Shown: positions 14,346 to 29,100 of the stretch, piece by piece
Position numbering within the stretch: position 1 is the stretch's first letter
How the letters are laid out: each line of letters opens with the position of its first letter
DNA from: Membranipora membranacea
Taxonomy: Eukaryota; Bryozoa; Gymnolaemata; Cheilostomatida; Membraniporidae
Reading direction: 5' to 3'
Assembly (NCBI GenBank): GCA_914767715.1
Contig: OU612068.1
Coordinates: forward strand, 19,656,001-19,720,000
DNA length: 64,000 bases
Position numbers and translations under genes: made by a program
The notes under the pieces: generated by a model
What the model saw: only the letters and a program-made list of their open reading frames with translations
The model's database searches: none
Told to the model about the DNA's origin: nothing

Positions 14346-17085
14346 TTATGACGTGAGTTAGAAGCAAATCTCTTTTTTGATCTGAGGGAAAAAAAAGCAT
14401 GATACCCACCCTTGGTATAATTTTGTGAATTTCAAGTCAGCGTATTTACCCACCAATTAATCCGAGGATTCTAATATTCTGGATTTTGAATGAGGCCAAT
14501 AAGAGCTTGAACTGGTCGGAGTTTGATAAAGATCCAACAGGGTTTTCATTTTTGGATGCTGCCGCTTGGCATGTTTTTTTTTAGCAAAAGTGAGCGTACT
14601 TAAAACGGACGCTGACAGAGAATGGAAAGCCGCAGAGCCAAACGGTTTGCAGATTCGAGATCAGCAGGAGTTGCTCCTCCTTATGAGGTGAGTTAGAAGC
14701 AAATCTATTTTTTGATCTCAGCGAAAAAAAGCATGATACCCACCCTTGGTATAATTTTGTGAATTTCAAGTCAGCGTATTTACCCACCAATTAATCCGAG
14801 GATTCTAATATTCTGGATTTTCAATGAGGTCGATAAGAGCTTGAACTGGTCGGAGTTTGATAAAGATCCAACAGGGTTTTCATTTTTGGATGCTGCCGTT
14901 TGGCATGTTTTTTTTTAGCAAAAGTGACCGTAATTAAAACGGACGCTGACAGAGAATGGAAAGCTGCAGAGCCAAACGGTTTGCAGATTCGAGATCAGCA
15001 GGAGTTGCTCCTCCTTATGAGGTGAGTTAGAAGCAAATCTATTTTTTGATCTGAGCGAAAAAAAAGCATGATACCCACCCTTGGTATAATTTTGTGAATT
15101 TCAAGTCAGCGTATTTACCCACCAATTAATCCGAGGATTCTAATATTCTGGATTTTCAATGAGGCCAATAAGAGCTTGAACTGATCGGAGTTTGATAAAG
15201 ATCCAACAGGGTTTTCATTTTTGGATGCTGCCGTTTGGCATGTTTTTTTTAGCAAAAGTGACCGTAATTAAAACGGACGCTGACAGAGAATGGAAAGCCG
15301 CAGATCCAAACGGTTCGCAGATTCGAGATCAGCAGGAGTTGCTCCTCCTTATGACGTGAGTTAGAAGCAAATCTATTTTTTGATCTGAGCGAAAAAAAAG
15401 CATGATACCCACCCTTGGTATAATTTTGTGAATTTCAAGTCAGCGTATTTACCGACCAATTAATCCGAGGATTCTAATATTCTGGATTTTCAATGAGGTC
15501 GATAAGAGCTTGAACTGGTCGGAGTTTGATAAAGATCCAACAGGGTTTTCATTTTTGGATGCTGCCGTTTGGCATGTTTTTTTTTAGCAAAAGTGACCGT
15601 AATTAAAACGGACGCTGACAGAGAATGGAAAGCCGCAGAGCCAAACGGTTTGCAGATTCGAGATCAGCAGGAGTTGCTCCTCCTTATGAGGTGAGTTAGA
15701 AGCAAATCTATTTTTTGATCTGAGCGAAAAAAAAGCATGATACCCACCCTTGGTATAATTTTGTGAATTTCAAGTCAGCGTATTTACCCACCAATTAATC
15801 CGAGGATTCTAATATTCTGGATTTTGAACGAGGCCAATAAGAGCTTGAACTGGTCGGAGTTTGATAAAGATCCAACAGGGTTTTCATTTTTGGATGCTGC
15901 CGTTTGGCATGTTTTTTTTTAGCAAAAGTGACCGTAATTAAAACGGACGCTGGCAGAGAATGGAAAGCCTCAGAGCCAAACGGTTTGCAGATTCGAGATC
16001 AGCAGGAGTTGCTCCTCCTTATGACGTGAGTTAGAAGCAAATCTATTTTTTTATCTGAGCGAAAAAAAAGCATGATACCCACCCTTGGTATAATTTTGTG
16101 AATTTCAAGTCAGCGTATTTACCCACCAATTAATCCGAGGATTCTAATATTCTGGATTTTGAATGAGGCCAATAAGAGCTTGAACTGGTCGGAGTTTGAT
16201 AAAGATCCAACAGGGTTTTCATTTTTGGATGCTGCCGTTTGGCATGTTTTTTTTTAGCAAAAGTGACCGTAATTAAAACGGACGCTGACAGAGAATGGAA
16301 AGCCGCAGAGCCAAACGGTTTGCAGATTCGAGATCATCAGGAGTTGCTCCTCCTTATGACGGGAGTTAGAAGCAAATCTATTTTTTGATCTGAGCGAAAA
16401 AAAAGCATGATACCCACCCTTGGTATAATTTTGTGAAATTCAAGTCAGCGTATTTACCCACCAATTAATCCGAGGATTCTAATATTCTGGATTTTGAATG
16501 AGGCCAATAAGAGCTTGAACTGGTCGGAGTTTGATAAAGATCCAACAGGGTTTTCATTTTTGGATGCTGCCGTTTGGCATGTTTTTTTTTAGCAAAAGTG
16601 ACCGTAATTAAAACCGACGCTGACAGAGAATGGAAAGCCGCAGAGCCAAACGGTTTGCAGATTCGAGATCAGCAGGAGTTGCTCCTCCTTATGAGGTGAG
16701 TTAGAAGCAAATCTATTTTTTGATCCGAGCGAAAAAAAGCATGATACCCTCCCTTGGTATAATTTTGTGAATTTCAAGTCAGCGTATTTACCCACCAATT
16801 AGTCTGAGGATTCTAATATTCTGGATTTTGAATGAGGCCAATAAGAGCTTGAACTGGTCGGAGTTTGATAAAGATCCAACAGGGTTTTCAATTTTGGATG
16901 CTGCCGTTTGGCATGTTTTTTTTTAGCAAAAATGACCGTAATTAATACGGACGCTGACAGAGAATGGAAAGCCGCAGAGCCAAACGGTTTGCAGATTCGA
17001 GATCAGCAGGAGTTGCTCCTCCTTATGACGTGAGTTAGAAGCAAATCTATTTTTTGATCTGAGCGAAAAAAAAGCATGATACCCA

Positions 17086-18880
17086 CCCACCCTTGGTATA
17101 ATTTTGTGAATTTCAAGTCAGCGTATTTACCCACCAATTAATCCGTGGATTCTAATATTCTGGATTTTCAATGAGGTCGATAAGAGCTTGAACTGGTCGG
17201 AGTTTGATAAAGATCCAACAGGATTTTAATTATCGGATGCTGCCGTTTGGCATGTTTTTTTTTAGCAAAAGTGACGTAATTAAAACGGACGCTGACAGAG
17301 AATGGAAAGCCGCAGAGCCAAACGGTTTGCAGATTCGAGATCAGCAGGAGTTGCTCCTCCTTATGACGTGAGTTAGAAGCAAATCTATTTTTTGATCTGA
17401 GCGAAAAAAATGCATGATACCCACCCTTGGTATAATTTTGTGAATTTCAAGTCAGCGTATTTACCCACCAATTAATCCGAGGATTCTAATATTCTGGATT
17501 TTGAATGAGGCCAATAAGAGCTTGAACTGGTCGGAGTTTGATAAAGATCCAACAGGGTTTTCATTTTTGGATGCTGCCGTTTGGCATGTTTTTTTTTAGC
17601 AAAAGTGACCGTAATTAAAACGGACGCTGACAGAGAATGGAAAGCCGCAGAGCCAAACGGTTTGCAGATTCGAGATCAGCAGGAGTTGCTCCTCCTTATG
17701 ACGTGAGCTAGAAGCAAATCTAATTTTTGATCTGAGCGAAAAAAAAGCATGATACCCACCCTTGTGATAATTTTGTGAATTTCAAGTCAGCGTATTTACC
17801 CACCAATTAATCCGAGGATTCTAATATTTTGGATTTTGAATGAGGCCAATAAGAGCTTGAACTGGTCGGAGTTTGATAAAGATCCAACAGGGTTTTCATT
17901 TTTGGATGCTGCCGTTTGGCATGTTTTTTTTTAGCAAAAGTGACCGTAATTAAAACGGACGCTGACAGAGAATGGAAAGCCGCAGAGCCAAACGGTTTGC
18001 AGATTCGAGATCAGCAGGAGTTGCTCCTCCTTATGACGTGAGTTAGAAGCAAATCTCTTTTTTGATCTGAGGGAAAAAAAAGCATGATACCCACCCTTGG
18101 TATAATTTTGTGAATTTCAAGTCAGCGTATTTACCCACCAATTAATCCGAGGATTCTAATATTCTGGATTTTGAATGAGGCCAATAAGAGCTTGAACTGG
18201 TCGGAGTTTGATAAAGATCCAACAGGGTTTTCATTTTTGGATGCTGCCGTTTGGCATGTTTTTTTTTTAGCAAAAGTGACCGTAATTAAAACGGACGCTG
18301 ACAGAGAATGGAAAGCCGCAGAGCCAAATGGTTTGCAGATTCGAGATCAGCAGGAGTTGCTCCTCCTTATGACGTGAGTTAGAAGCAAATCTCTTTTTTG
18401 ATCTGAGGGAAAAAAAAGCATGATACCCACCCTTGGTATAATTTTGTGAATTTCAAGTCAGCGTATTTACCCACCAATTAATCCGAGGATTCTAATATTC
18501 TGGATTTTGAATGAGGCCAATAAGAGCTTGAACTGGTCGGAGTTTGATAAAGATCCAACAGGGTTTTCATTTTTGGATGCTGCCGTTTGTCATGTTTTTT
18601 TTTAGCAAAAGTGACCGTAATTAAAACGGACGCTGACAGAGAATGGAAAGCCGCAGAGCCAAACGGTTTGCAGATTCGAGATCAGCAGGAGTTGCTCCTC
18701 CTTATGACATGAGTTAGAAGCAAATCTATTTTTTGATCTGAGCCAAAAAAAAGCATGATACCCACCCTTGGTATAATTTTGTGAATTTCAAGTCAGCGTA
18801 TTTACCCACCAATTAATCCGAGGATTCTAATATTCTGGATTTTGAATCAGGACAATAAGAGCTTGAACTGGTCGGAGTTT
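17086..18880 (+). repeat. Higher-order block repeated at ~21,444-23,240 (4,359-bp spacing, 13 monomers)
   Basis: The block begins with the CCAC-expanded junction. It continues with a monomer carrying both 'ggattttaattatcgg' and the single-base deletion gtgacgtaatt, then gtgagctag, ctaatattttgg, a tgtcatg monomer and a gaatCAGGACaat/gaatTAGGACaat monomer. All recur in the same order 4,359 bp downstream. A partial third version (gagctag, attttgg, tgtcatg, aattaggac) lies at about 32.77-33.6 kb. Confidence 0.85.
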
Positions 18881-21800
18881 GATAAAGATCCAACAGGGTT
18901 TTCATTTTTGGATGCTGCCGCTTGGCATGTTTTTTTTTAGCAAAAGTGAGCGTACTTAAAACGGACGCTGACAGAGAATGGAAAGCCGCAGAGCCAAACG
19001 GTTTGCAGATTCGAGACCAGCAGGAGTTGCTCCTCCTTATGAGGTGAGTTAGAAGCAAATCTATTTTTTGATCTCAGCGAAAAAAAAGCATGATACCCAC
19101 CCTTGGTATAATTTTGTGAATTTCAAGTCAGCGTATTTACCCACCAATTAATCCGAGGATTCTAATATTCTGGATTTTCAATGAGGTCGATAAGAGCTTG
19201 AACTGGTCGGAGTTTGATAAAGATCCAACAGGGTTATCATTTTTGGATGCTGCCGTTTGGCATGTTTTTCTTTTAGCAAAAGTGACCGTAATTAAAACGG
19301 ACGCTGACAGAGAATGGAAAGCTGCAGAGCCAAACGGTTTGCAGATTCGAGATCAGCAGGAGTTGCTCCTCCGTATGAGGTGAGTTAGAAGCAAATCTAT
19401 TTTTTGATCTCAGCGAAAAAAAAGCATGATACCCACCCTTGGTATAATTTTGTGAATTTCAAGTCAGCGTATTTACCCACCAATTAATCCGAGGATTCTA
19501 ATATTCTGGATTTTGAATGAGGCCAATAAGAGCTTGAACTGGTCGGAGTTTGATAAAGATCCAACAGGGTTTTCATTTTTGGATGCTGCCGTTTGGCATG
19601 TTTTTTTTAGCAAAAATGACCGTAATTAAAACGGACGCTGACAGAGAATGGAAAGCCGCAGAGCCAAACGGTTTGCAGATTCGAGATCAGCAGGAGTTGC
19701 TCCTCCTTATGACGTGAGTTAGAAGCAAATCTATTTTTTGATCTGAGCGAAAAAAAAGCATGATACCCACCCTTGGTATAATTTTGTGAATTTCAAGTCA
19801 GCGTATTTACCCACCAATTAATCCGAGGATTCTAATATTCTGGATTTTCTATGAGGCCAATAAGAGCTTGAACTGATCGGAGTTTGATAAAGATCCAACA
19901 GGGTTTTCATTTTTGGATGCTGCCGTTTGGCATGTTTTTTTATAGCAAAAGTGACCGTAATTAAAACGGACGCTGACAGAGAATGGAAAGCCGCAGATCC
20001 AAACGGTTCGCAGATTCGAGATCAGCAGGAGTTGCTCCTCCTTATGACGTGAGTTAGAAGCAAATCTATTTTTTGATCTGAGCGAAAAAAAAGCATGATA
20101 CCCACCCTTGGTATAATTTTGTGAATTTCAAGTCAGCGTATTTACCCACCAATTAATCCGAGGATTCTAATATTCTGGATTTTCAATGAGGTCGATAAGA
20201 GCTTGAACTGGTCGGAGTTTGATAAAGATCCAACAGGGTTTTCATTTTTGGATGCTGCCGTTTGGCATGTTTTTTTTTAGCAAAAGTGACCGTAATTAAA
20301 ACGGACGCTGACAGAGAATGGAAAGCCGCAGAGCCAAACGGTTTGCAGATTCGAGATCAGCAGGAGTTGCTCCTCCTTATGAGGTGAGTTAGAAGCAAAT
20401 CTATTTTTTGATCTCAGCGAAAAAAAAGCATGATACCCACCCTTGGTATAATTTTGTGAATTTCAAGTCAGCGTATTTACCCACCAATTAATCCGAGGAT
20501 TCTAATATTCTGGATTTTGAATGAGGCCAATAAGAGCTTGAACTGGTCGGAGTTTGATAAAGATCCAACAGGGTTTTCATTTTTGGATGCTGCCGTTTGG
20601 CATGTTTTTTTTGAGCAAAAGTGACCGTAATTAAAACGGACGCTGACAGAGAATGGAAAGCCGCAGAGCCAAACGGTTTGCAGATTCGAGATCAGCAGGA
20701 GTTGCTCCTCCTTATAAGGTGAGTTAGAAGCAAATCTATTTTTTGATCTCAGCGAAAAAAAAGCATGATACCCACCCTTGGTATAATTTTGTGAATTTCA
20801 AGTCAGCGTATTTACCCACCAATTAATCCGTGGATTCTAATATTCTGGATTTTCAATGAGGTCGATAAGAGCTTGAACTGGTCGGAGTTTGATAAAGATC
20901 CAACAGGGTTTTCATTATTGGATGCTGCCGTTTGGCATGTTTTTTTTTAGCAAAAGTGACCGTAATTAAAACGGACGCTGACAGAGAATGGAAAGCCGCA
21001 GAGCCAAACGGTTTGCAGATTCGAGATCAGCAGGAGTTGCTCCTCCTTATGAGGTGAGTTAGAAGCAAATCTATTTTTTGATCTGAGCGAAAAAAAAGCA
21101 TGATACCCACCCTTGGTATAATTTTGTGAATTTCAAGTCAGCGTATTTACCCACCAATTAATCCGAGGATTCTAATATTCTGGATTTTCAATGAGGCCAA
21201 TAAGAGCTTGAACTGGTCGGAGTTTGATAAAGATCCAACAGGGTTTCCATTTTTGGATGCTGCCGTTTGGCATGTTTTTTTTTAGCAAAAGTGACCGTAA
21301 TTAAAACGGACGCTGACAGAGAATGGAAAGCCGCAGAGCCAAACGGTTTGCAGATTCGAGATCAGCAGGAGTTGCTCCTCCTTATAAGGTGAGTTAGAAG
21401 CAAATCTATTTTTTGATCTCAGCGAAAAAAAAGCATGATACCCACCCACCCTTGGTATAATTTTGTGAATTTCAAGTCAGCGTATTTACCCACCAATTAA
21501 TCCGTGGATTCTAATATTCTGGATTTTCAATGAGGTCGATAAGAGCTTGAACTGGTCGGAGTTTGATAAAGATCCAACAGGATTTTAATTATCGGATGCT
21601 GCCGTTTGGCATGTTTTTTTTTAGCAAAAGTGACGTAATTAAAACGGACGCTGACAGAGAATGGAAAGCCGCAGAGCCAAACGGTTTGCAGATTCGAGAT
21701 CAGCAGGAGTTGCTCCTCCTTATGACGTGAGTTAGAAGCAAATCTATTTTTTGATCTGAGCGAAAAAAAAGCATGATACCCACCCTTGGTATAATTTTGT

Positions 21801-24800
21801 GAATTTCAAGTCAGCGTATTTACCCACCAATTAATCCGAGGATTCTAATATTCTGGATTTTGAATGAGGCCAATAAGAGCTTGAACTGGTCGGAGTTTGA
21901 TAAAGATCCAACAGGGTTTTCATTTTTGGATGCTGCCGTTTGGCATGTTTTTTTTTAGCAAAAGTGACCGTAATTAAAACGGACGCTGACAGAGAATGGA
22001 AAGCCGCAGAGCCAAACGGTTTGCAGATTCGAGATCAGCAGGAGTTGCTCCTCCTTATGACGTGAGCTAGAAGCAAATCTAATTTTTGATCTGAGCAAAA
22101 AAAAAGCATGATACCCACCCTTGGTATAATTTTGTGAATTTCAAGTCAGCGTATTTACCCACCAATTAATCCGAGGATTCTAATATTTTGGATTTTGAAT
22201 GAGGCCAATAAGAGCTTGAACTGGTCGGAGTTTGATAAAGATCCAACAGGGTTTTCATTTTTGGATGCTGCCGTTTGGCATGTTTTTTTTTAGCAAAAGT
22301 GACCGTAATTAAAACGGACGCTGACAGAGAATGGAAAGCCGCAGAGCCAAACGGTTTGCAGATTCGAGATCAGCAGGAGTTGCTCCTCCTTATGACGTGA
22401 GTTAGAAGCAAATCTCTTTTTTGATCTGAGGGAAAAAATAGCATGATACCCACCCTTGGTATAATTTTGTGAATTTCAAGTCAGCGTATTTACCCACCAA
22501 TTAATCCGAGGATTCTAATATTCTGGATTTTCAATGAGGCCAATAAGAGCTTGAACTGGTCGGAGTTTGATAAAGATCCAACAGGGTTTTCATTTTTGGA
22601 TGCTGCCGTTTGGCATGTTTTTTTTTAGCAAAAGTGACCGTAATTAAAACGGACGCTGACAGAGAATGGAAAGCCGCAGAGCCAAACGGTTTGCAGATTC
22701 GAGATCAGCAGGAGTTGCTCCTCCTTATGACGTGAGTTAGAAGCAAATCTCTTTTTTGATCTGAGGGAAAAAAAAGCATGATACCCACCCTTGGTATAAT
22801 TTTGTGAATTTCAAGTCAGCGTATTTACCCACCAATTAATCCGAGGATTCTAATATTCTGGATTTTGAATGAGGCCAATAAGAGCTTGAACTGGTCGGAG
22901 TTTGATAAAGATCCAACAGGGTTTTCATTTTTGGATGCTGCCGTTTGTCATGTTTTTTTTTAGCAAAAGTGACCGTAATTAAAACGGACGCTGACAGAGA
23001 ATGGAAAGCCGCAGAGCCAAACGGTTTGCAGATTCGAGATCAGCAGGAGTTGCTCCTCCTTATGACATGAGTTAGAAGCAAATCTATTTTTTGATCTGAG
23101 CGAAATAAAAGCATGATACCCACCCTTGGTATAATTTTGTGAATTTCAAGTCAGCGTATTTACCCACCAATTAATCCGAGGATTCTAATATTCTGGATTT
23201 TGAATTAGGACAATAAGAGCTTGAACTGGTCTGAGTTTGATAAAGATCCAACAGGGTTTTCATTTTTGGATGCTGCCGTTTGGCATGTTTTTTTTTAGCA
23301 AAAGTGACCGTTATTAAAACGGACGCTGACAGAGAATGGAAAGCCGCAGAGCCAAACGGTTTGCAGATTCGAGATCAGCAGGCGTTGCTCCTCCTTATGA
23401 GGTGAGTTAGAAGCAAATCTATTTTTTGATCTCAGCGAAAAAAAAGCATGATACCCACCCTTGGTATAATTTTGTGAATTTCAAGTCAGCGTATTTACCC
23501 ACCAATTAATCTGAGGATTCTAATATTCTGGATTTTCAATGAGGCCAATAAGAGCTTGAACTGGTCGGAGTTTGATAAAGATCCAACAGGGTTTTCATTT
23601 TTGGATGCTGCCGTTTGGCATGTTTTTTTTTAGCAAAAGTGAGCGTACTTAAAACGGACGCTGACAGAGAATGGAAAGCCGCAGAGCCAAACGGTTTGCA
23701 GATTCGAGATCAGCAGGAGTTGCTCCTCCTTATGAGGTGAGTTAGAAGCAAATCTATTTTTTGATCTCAGCGAAAAAAAAGCGTGATACCCACCCTTGGT
23801 ATAATTTTGTGAATTTCAAGTCAGCGTATTTACCCACCAATTAATCCGAGGATTCTAATATTCTGGATTTTCAATGAGGTCGATAAGAGCTTGAACTGGT
23901 CGGAGTTTGATAAAGATCCAACAGGGTTTTCATTTTTGGATGCTGCCGTTTGGCATGTTTTTTTTTAGCAAAAGTGACCGTAATTAAAACGGACGCTGAC
24001 AGAGAATGGAAAGCTGCAGAGCCAAACGGTTTGCAGATTCGAGATCAGCAGGAGTTGCTCCTCCTTATGAGGTGAGTTAGAAGCAAATCTATTTTTTGAT
24101 CTCAGCGAAAAAAAAGCATGATACCCACCCTTGGTATAATTTTGTGAATTTCAAGTCAGCGTATTTACCCACCAATTAATCCGAGGATTCTAATATTCTG
24201 GATTTTCAATGAGGCCAATAAGAGCTTGAACTGGTCGGAGTTTGGTAAAGATCCAACAGGGTTTTCATTTTTGGATGCTGCCGTTTGGCATGTTTTTTTT
24301 TAGCAAAAGTGACCGTAATTAAAACGGAGGCTGACAGAGAATGGAAAGCCGCAGAGCCAAACGGTTTGCAGATTCGAGATCAGCAGGAGTTGCTCCTCCT
24401 TATGAGGTGAGGTAGAAGCAAATCTATTTTTTGATCTGAGCGAAAAAAAAGCATGATACCCACCCTTGGTATAATTTTGTGAATTTCAAGTCAGCGTATT
24501 TACCCACCAATTAATCCGAGGATTCTAAAATTCTGGATTTTGAATGAGGCCAATAAAGGCTTGAACTGGTCGGAGTTTGATAAAGATCCAACAGGGTTTT
24601 CATTTTTGGATGCTTCCGCTTGGCATGTTTTTTTTAGCAAAAGTGACCGTAATTAAAACGGACGCTGACAGAGAATGGAAAGCCGCAGAGCCAAACGGTT
24701 TGCAGATTCGAGATCAGCAGGAGTTGCTCCTCCTTATGACGTGAGTTAGAAGCAAATCTATTTTTTGATCTGAGCGAAAAAAAAGCATGACACCCACCCT

Positions 24801-26140
24801 TGGTATAATTTTGTGAATTTCAAGTCAGCGTATTTACCCACCAATTAATCCGAGGATTCTAATATTCTGGATTTTGAATGAGGCCAATAAGAGCTTGAAC
24901 TGGTCGGAGTTTGATGAAGATCCAACAGGGTTTTCATTTTTGGATGCTGCCGTTTGGCATGTTTTTTTTTAGCAAAAGTGACCGTAATTAAAACGGACGC
25001 TGACAGAGAATGGAAAGCCGCAGAGCCAAACGGCTTGCAGATTCGAGATCAGCAGGAGTTGCTCCTCCTTATGACATGAGTTAGAAGCAAATCTATTTTT
25101 TGATCTGAGCGAAAAAAAGCATGATACCCACCCTTGGTATAGTTTTGTGAATTTCAAGTCAGCGTATTTACCCACCAATTAATCCGAGGATTCTAATATT
25201 CTGGATTTTCAATGAGGCCAATAAGAGCTTGAACTGGTCGGAGTTTGATAAAGATCCAACAGGGTTTTCATTTTTGGATGCTGCCGTTTGGCATGTTTTT
25301 TTTTAGCAAAAGTGACCGTAATTAAAACGGACGCTGACAGAGAATGGAAAGCCGCAGAGCCAAACGGTTTGCAGATTCGAGATCAGCAGGAGTTGCTCCT
25401 CCTTATGAGGTGAGTTAGAAGCAAATCTATTTTTTGATCTGAGCGAAAAAAAAGCATGATACCCACCCTTGGTATAATTTTGTGAAGTTCAAGTCAGCGT
25501 ATTTACCCACCAATTAATCCGAGGATTCTAATATTCTGGATTTTCAATGAGGCCAATAAGAGCTTGAACTGGTCAGAGTTTGATAAAGATCCAACAGGGT
25601 TTTCATTTTTGGATGCTGCCGTTTGGCATGTTTTTTTTTAGCAAAGGTGACCGTAATTAAAACGAACGCTGACAGAGAAGGGAAAGCCGCAGAGCCAAAC
25701 GGTTTGCAGATTCGAGATCAGCAGGAGTTGCTCCTCCTTATGAGGTGAGTTAGAAGCAAATCTATTTTTTGATCTGAGCGAAAAAAAAGCATGATACCCT
25801 CCCTTGGTATAATTTTGTGAATTTCAAGTCAGCGTATTTACCCACCAATTAATCTGAGGATTCTAATATTCTGGATTTTGAATGAGGCGAATAAGAGCTT
25901 GAACTGGTCGGAGTTTGATAAAGATCCAACAGGGTTTTCATTTTTGGATGCTGCCGTTTGGCATGTTTTTTTAGCAAAAATGACCGTAATTAAAACGGAC
26001 GCTGACAGAGAATGGAAAGCCGCAGAGCCAAACGGTTTGCAGATTCGAGATCAGCAGGAGTGGCTCCTCCTTATGACGTGAGTTAGAAGCAAATCTATTT
26101 TTTGATCTGAGCGAAAAAAAAGCATGATACCCACCCTTGG

Positions 26141-29100
26141 TATAATTTTGTGAATATCAAGTCAGCGTATTTACCCACCAATTAATCCGAGGATTCTAAT
26201 ATTCTGGATTTTCAATGAGGCCAATAAGAGCTTGAACTGATCGGAGTTTGATAAAGATCCAACAGGGTTTTCATTTTTGGATGCTGCCGTTTGGCATGTT
26301 TTTTTTAGCAAAAGTGACCGTAATTAAAACGGACGCTTACAGAGAATGGAAAGCCGCAGAGCCAAACGGTTTGCAGATTCGAGATCAGCAGGAGTTGCTC
26401 CTCCTTATGACGTGAGTTAGAAGCAAATCTATTTTTTGATCTGAGCGAAAAAAAAGCATGATACCCACCCTTGGTATAATTTTGTGAATTTCAAGTCAGC
26501 GTATTTACCCACCAATTAATCCGAGGATTCTAAAATTCTGGATTTTGAATGAGGCCAATAAGAGCTTGAACTGGTCGGAGTTTGATAAAGATCCAACAAG
26601 GTTTTCATTTTTGGATGCTTCCGCTTGGCATGTTTTTTTTAGCAAAAGTGACCGTAATTAAAACGGACGCTGACAGAGAATGGAAAGCCGCAGAGCCAAA
26701 CGGTTTGCAGATTCGAGATCAGCAGGAGTTGCTCCTCCTTATGAGGTGAGTTAGAAGCAAATCTATTATTTGATCTGGGCGAAAAAAAAGCATGATACCC
26801 ACCCTTGGTATAATTTTGTGAATTTCAAGTCAGCGTATTTACCCACCAATTAATCCGAGGATTCTAATATTCTGGATTTTCAATGAGGCCAATAAGAGCT
26901 TGAACTGATCGGAGTTTGATAAAGATCCAACAGGGTTTTCATTTTTGGATGCTGCCGTTTGGCATGTTTTTTTTAGCAAAAGTGACCGTAATTAAAACGG
27001 ACGCTGACAGAGAATGGAAAGCCGCAGAGCCAAACGGTTTGCAGATTTGAGATCAGCAGGAGTTGCTCCTCCTTATGACGTGAGTTAGAAGCTAATCTAT
27101 TTTTTGATCTGAGCGAAAAAAAAGCATGACACCCACCCTTGGTATAATTTTGTGAATTTCAAGTCAGCGTATTTACCCACCAATTAATCCGAGGATTCTA
27201 ATATTCTGGATTTTGAATGAGGCCAATAAGAGCTTGAACTCGTCGGAGTTTGATTAAGATCCAACAGGGTTTTCATTTTTGGATGCTGCCGTTTGGCATG
27301 TTTTTTTTTAGCAAAAGTGACCGTAATTAAAACGGACGCTGACAGAGAATGGAAAGCCGCAGAGCCAAACGGCTTGCAGATTCGAGATCAGCAGGAGTTG
27401 CTCCTCCTTATGACATGAGTTAGAAGCAAATCTATTTTTTGATCTGAGCGAAAAAAAAGCATGATACCCACCCTTGGTATAATTTTGTGAATTTCAAGTC
27501 AGCGTATTTACCCACCAATTAATCCGACGATTCTAATATTCTGGATTTTGAATGAGGCCAATAAGAGCTTGAACTGGTCGGAGTTTGATAAAGATCCAAC
27601 AGGGTTTTCATTTTTGGATGCTGCCGTTTGGCATGTTTTTTTTTAGCAAAAGTGACCGTAATTAAAACGGACGCTGACAGAGAATGGAAAGCCGCAGAGC
27701 CAAACGGTTTGCAGATTCGAGATCAGCAGGAGTTGCTCCTCCTTATGAGGTGAGTTAGAAGCAAATCTAATTTTTGATCTGAGCGAAAAAAAAGCATGAT
27801 ACCCACCCTTGGTATAATTTTGTGAATTTCAAGTCAGCGTATTTACCCACCAATTAATCCGAGGATCCTAATATTCTGGATTTTCAATGAGGCCAATAAG
27901 AGCTTGAACTGGTCGGAGTTTGATAAAGATCCAACAGGGTTTTCATTTTTGGATGCTGCCATTTGGCATGTTTTTTTTTAGCAAAAGTGACCGTAATTAA
28001 AATGGACGCTGACAGAGAATGGAAAGCCGCAGAGCCAAACGGTTTGCACATTCGAGATCAGCAGGAGTTGCTCCTCCTTATGAGGTGAGTTAGAAGCAAA
28101 TCTATTTTTTGATCTGAGCGAAAAAAAAGCATGATACCCACCCTTGGTATAATTTTGTGAATTTCAAGTCAGCGTATTTACCCACCAATTAATCCGAGGA
28201 TTCTAATATTCTGGATTTTCAATGAGGCCAATAAGAGCTTGAACTGGTCGGAGTTTGATAAAGATCCAACAGGGTTTTCATTTTTGGATGCTGCCGTTTG
28301 GCATGTTTTTTTTTAGCAAAAGTGACCGTAATTAAAACGGACGCTGACAGAGAATGGAAAGCCGCAGAGCCAAACGGTTTGCAGATTCGAGATCAGCAGG
28401 AGTTGCTCCTCCTTATGACGTGAGTTAGAAGCAAATCTATTTTTTGATCTGAGCGAAAAAAAAGCATGATACCCACCCTTGGTATAATTTTGTGAATATC
28501 AAGTCAGCGTATTTACCCACCAATTAATCCGAGGATTCTAATATTCTGGATTTTCAATGAGGCCAATAAGAGCTTGAACTGATCGGAGTTTGATAAAGAT
28601 CCAACAGGGTTTTCATTTTTGGATGCTGCCGTTTGGCATGTTTTTTTTAGCAAAAGTGACCGTAATTAAAACGGACGCTTACAGAGAATGGAAAGCCGCA
28701 GAGCCAAACGGTTTGCAGATTCGAGATCAGCAGGAGTTGCTCCTCCTTATGACGTGAGTTAGAAGCAAATCTATTTTTTGATCTGAGCGAAAAAAAAGCA
28801 TGATACCCACCCTTGGTATAATTTTGTGAATTTCAAGTCAGCGTATTTACCCACCAATTAATCCGAGGATTCTAAAATTCTGGATTTTGAATGAGGCCAA
28901 TAAGAGCTTGAACTGGTCGGAGTTTGATAAAGATCCAACAAGGTTTTCATTTTTGGATGCTTCCGCTTGGCATGTTTTTTTTAGCAAAAGTGACCGTAAT
29001 TAAAACGGACGCTGACAGAGAATGGAAAGCCGCAGAGCCAAACGGTTTGCAGATTCGAGATCAGCAGGAGTTGCTCCTCCTTATGAGGTGAGTTAGAAGC

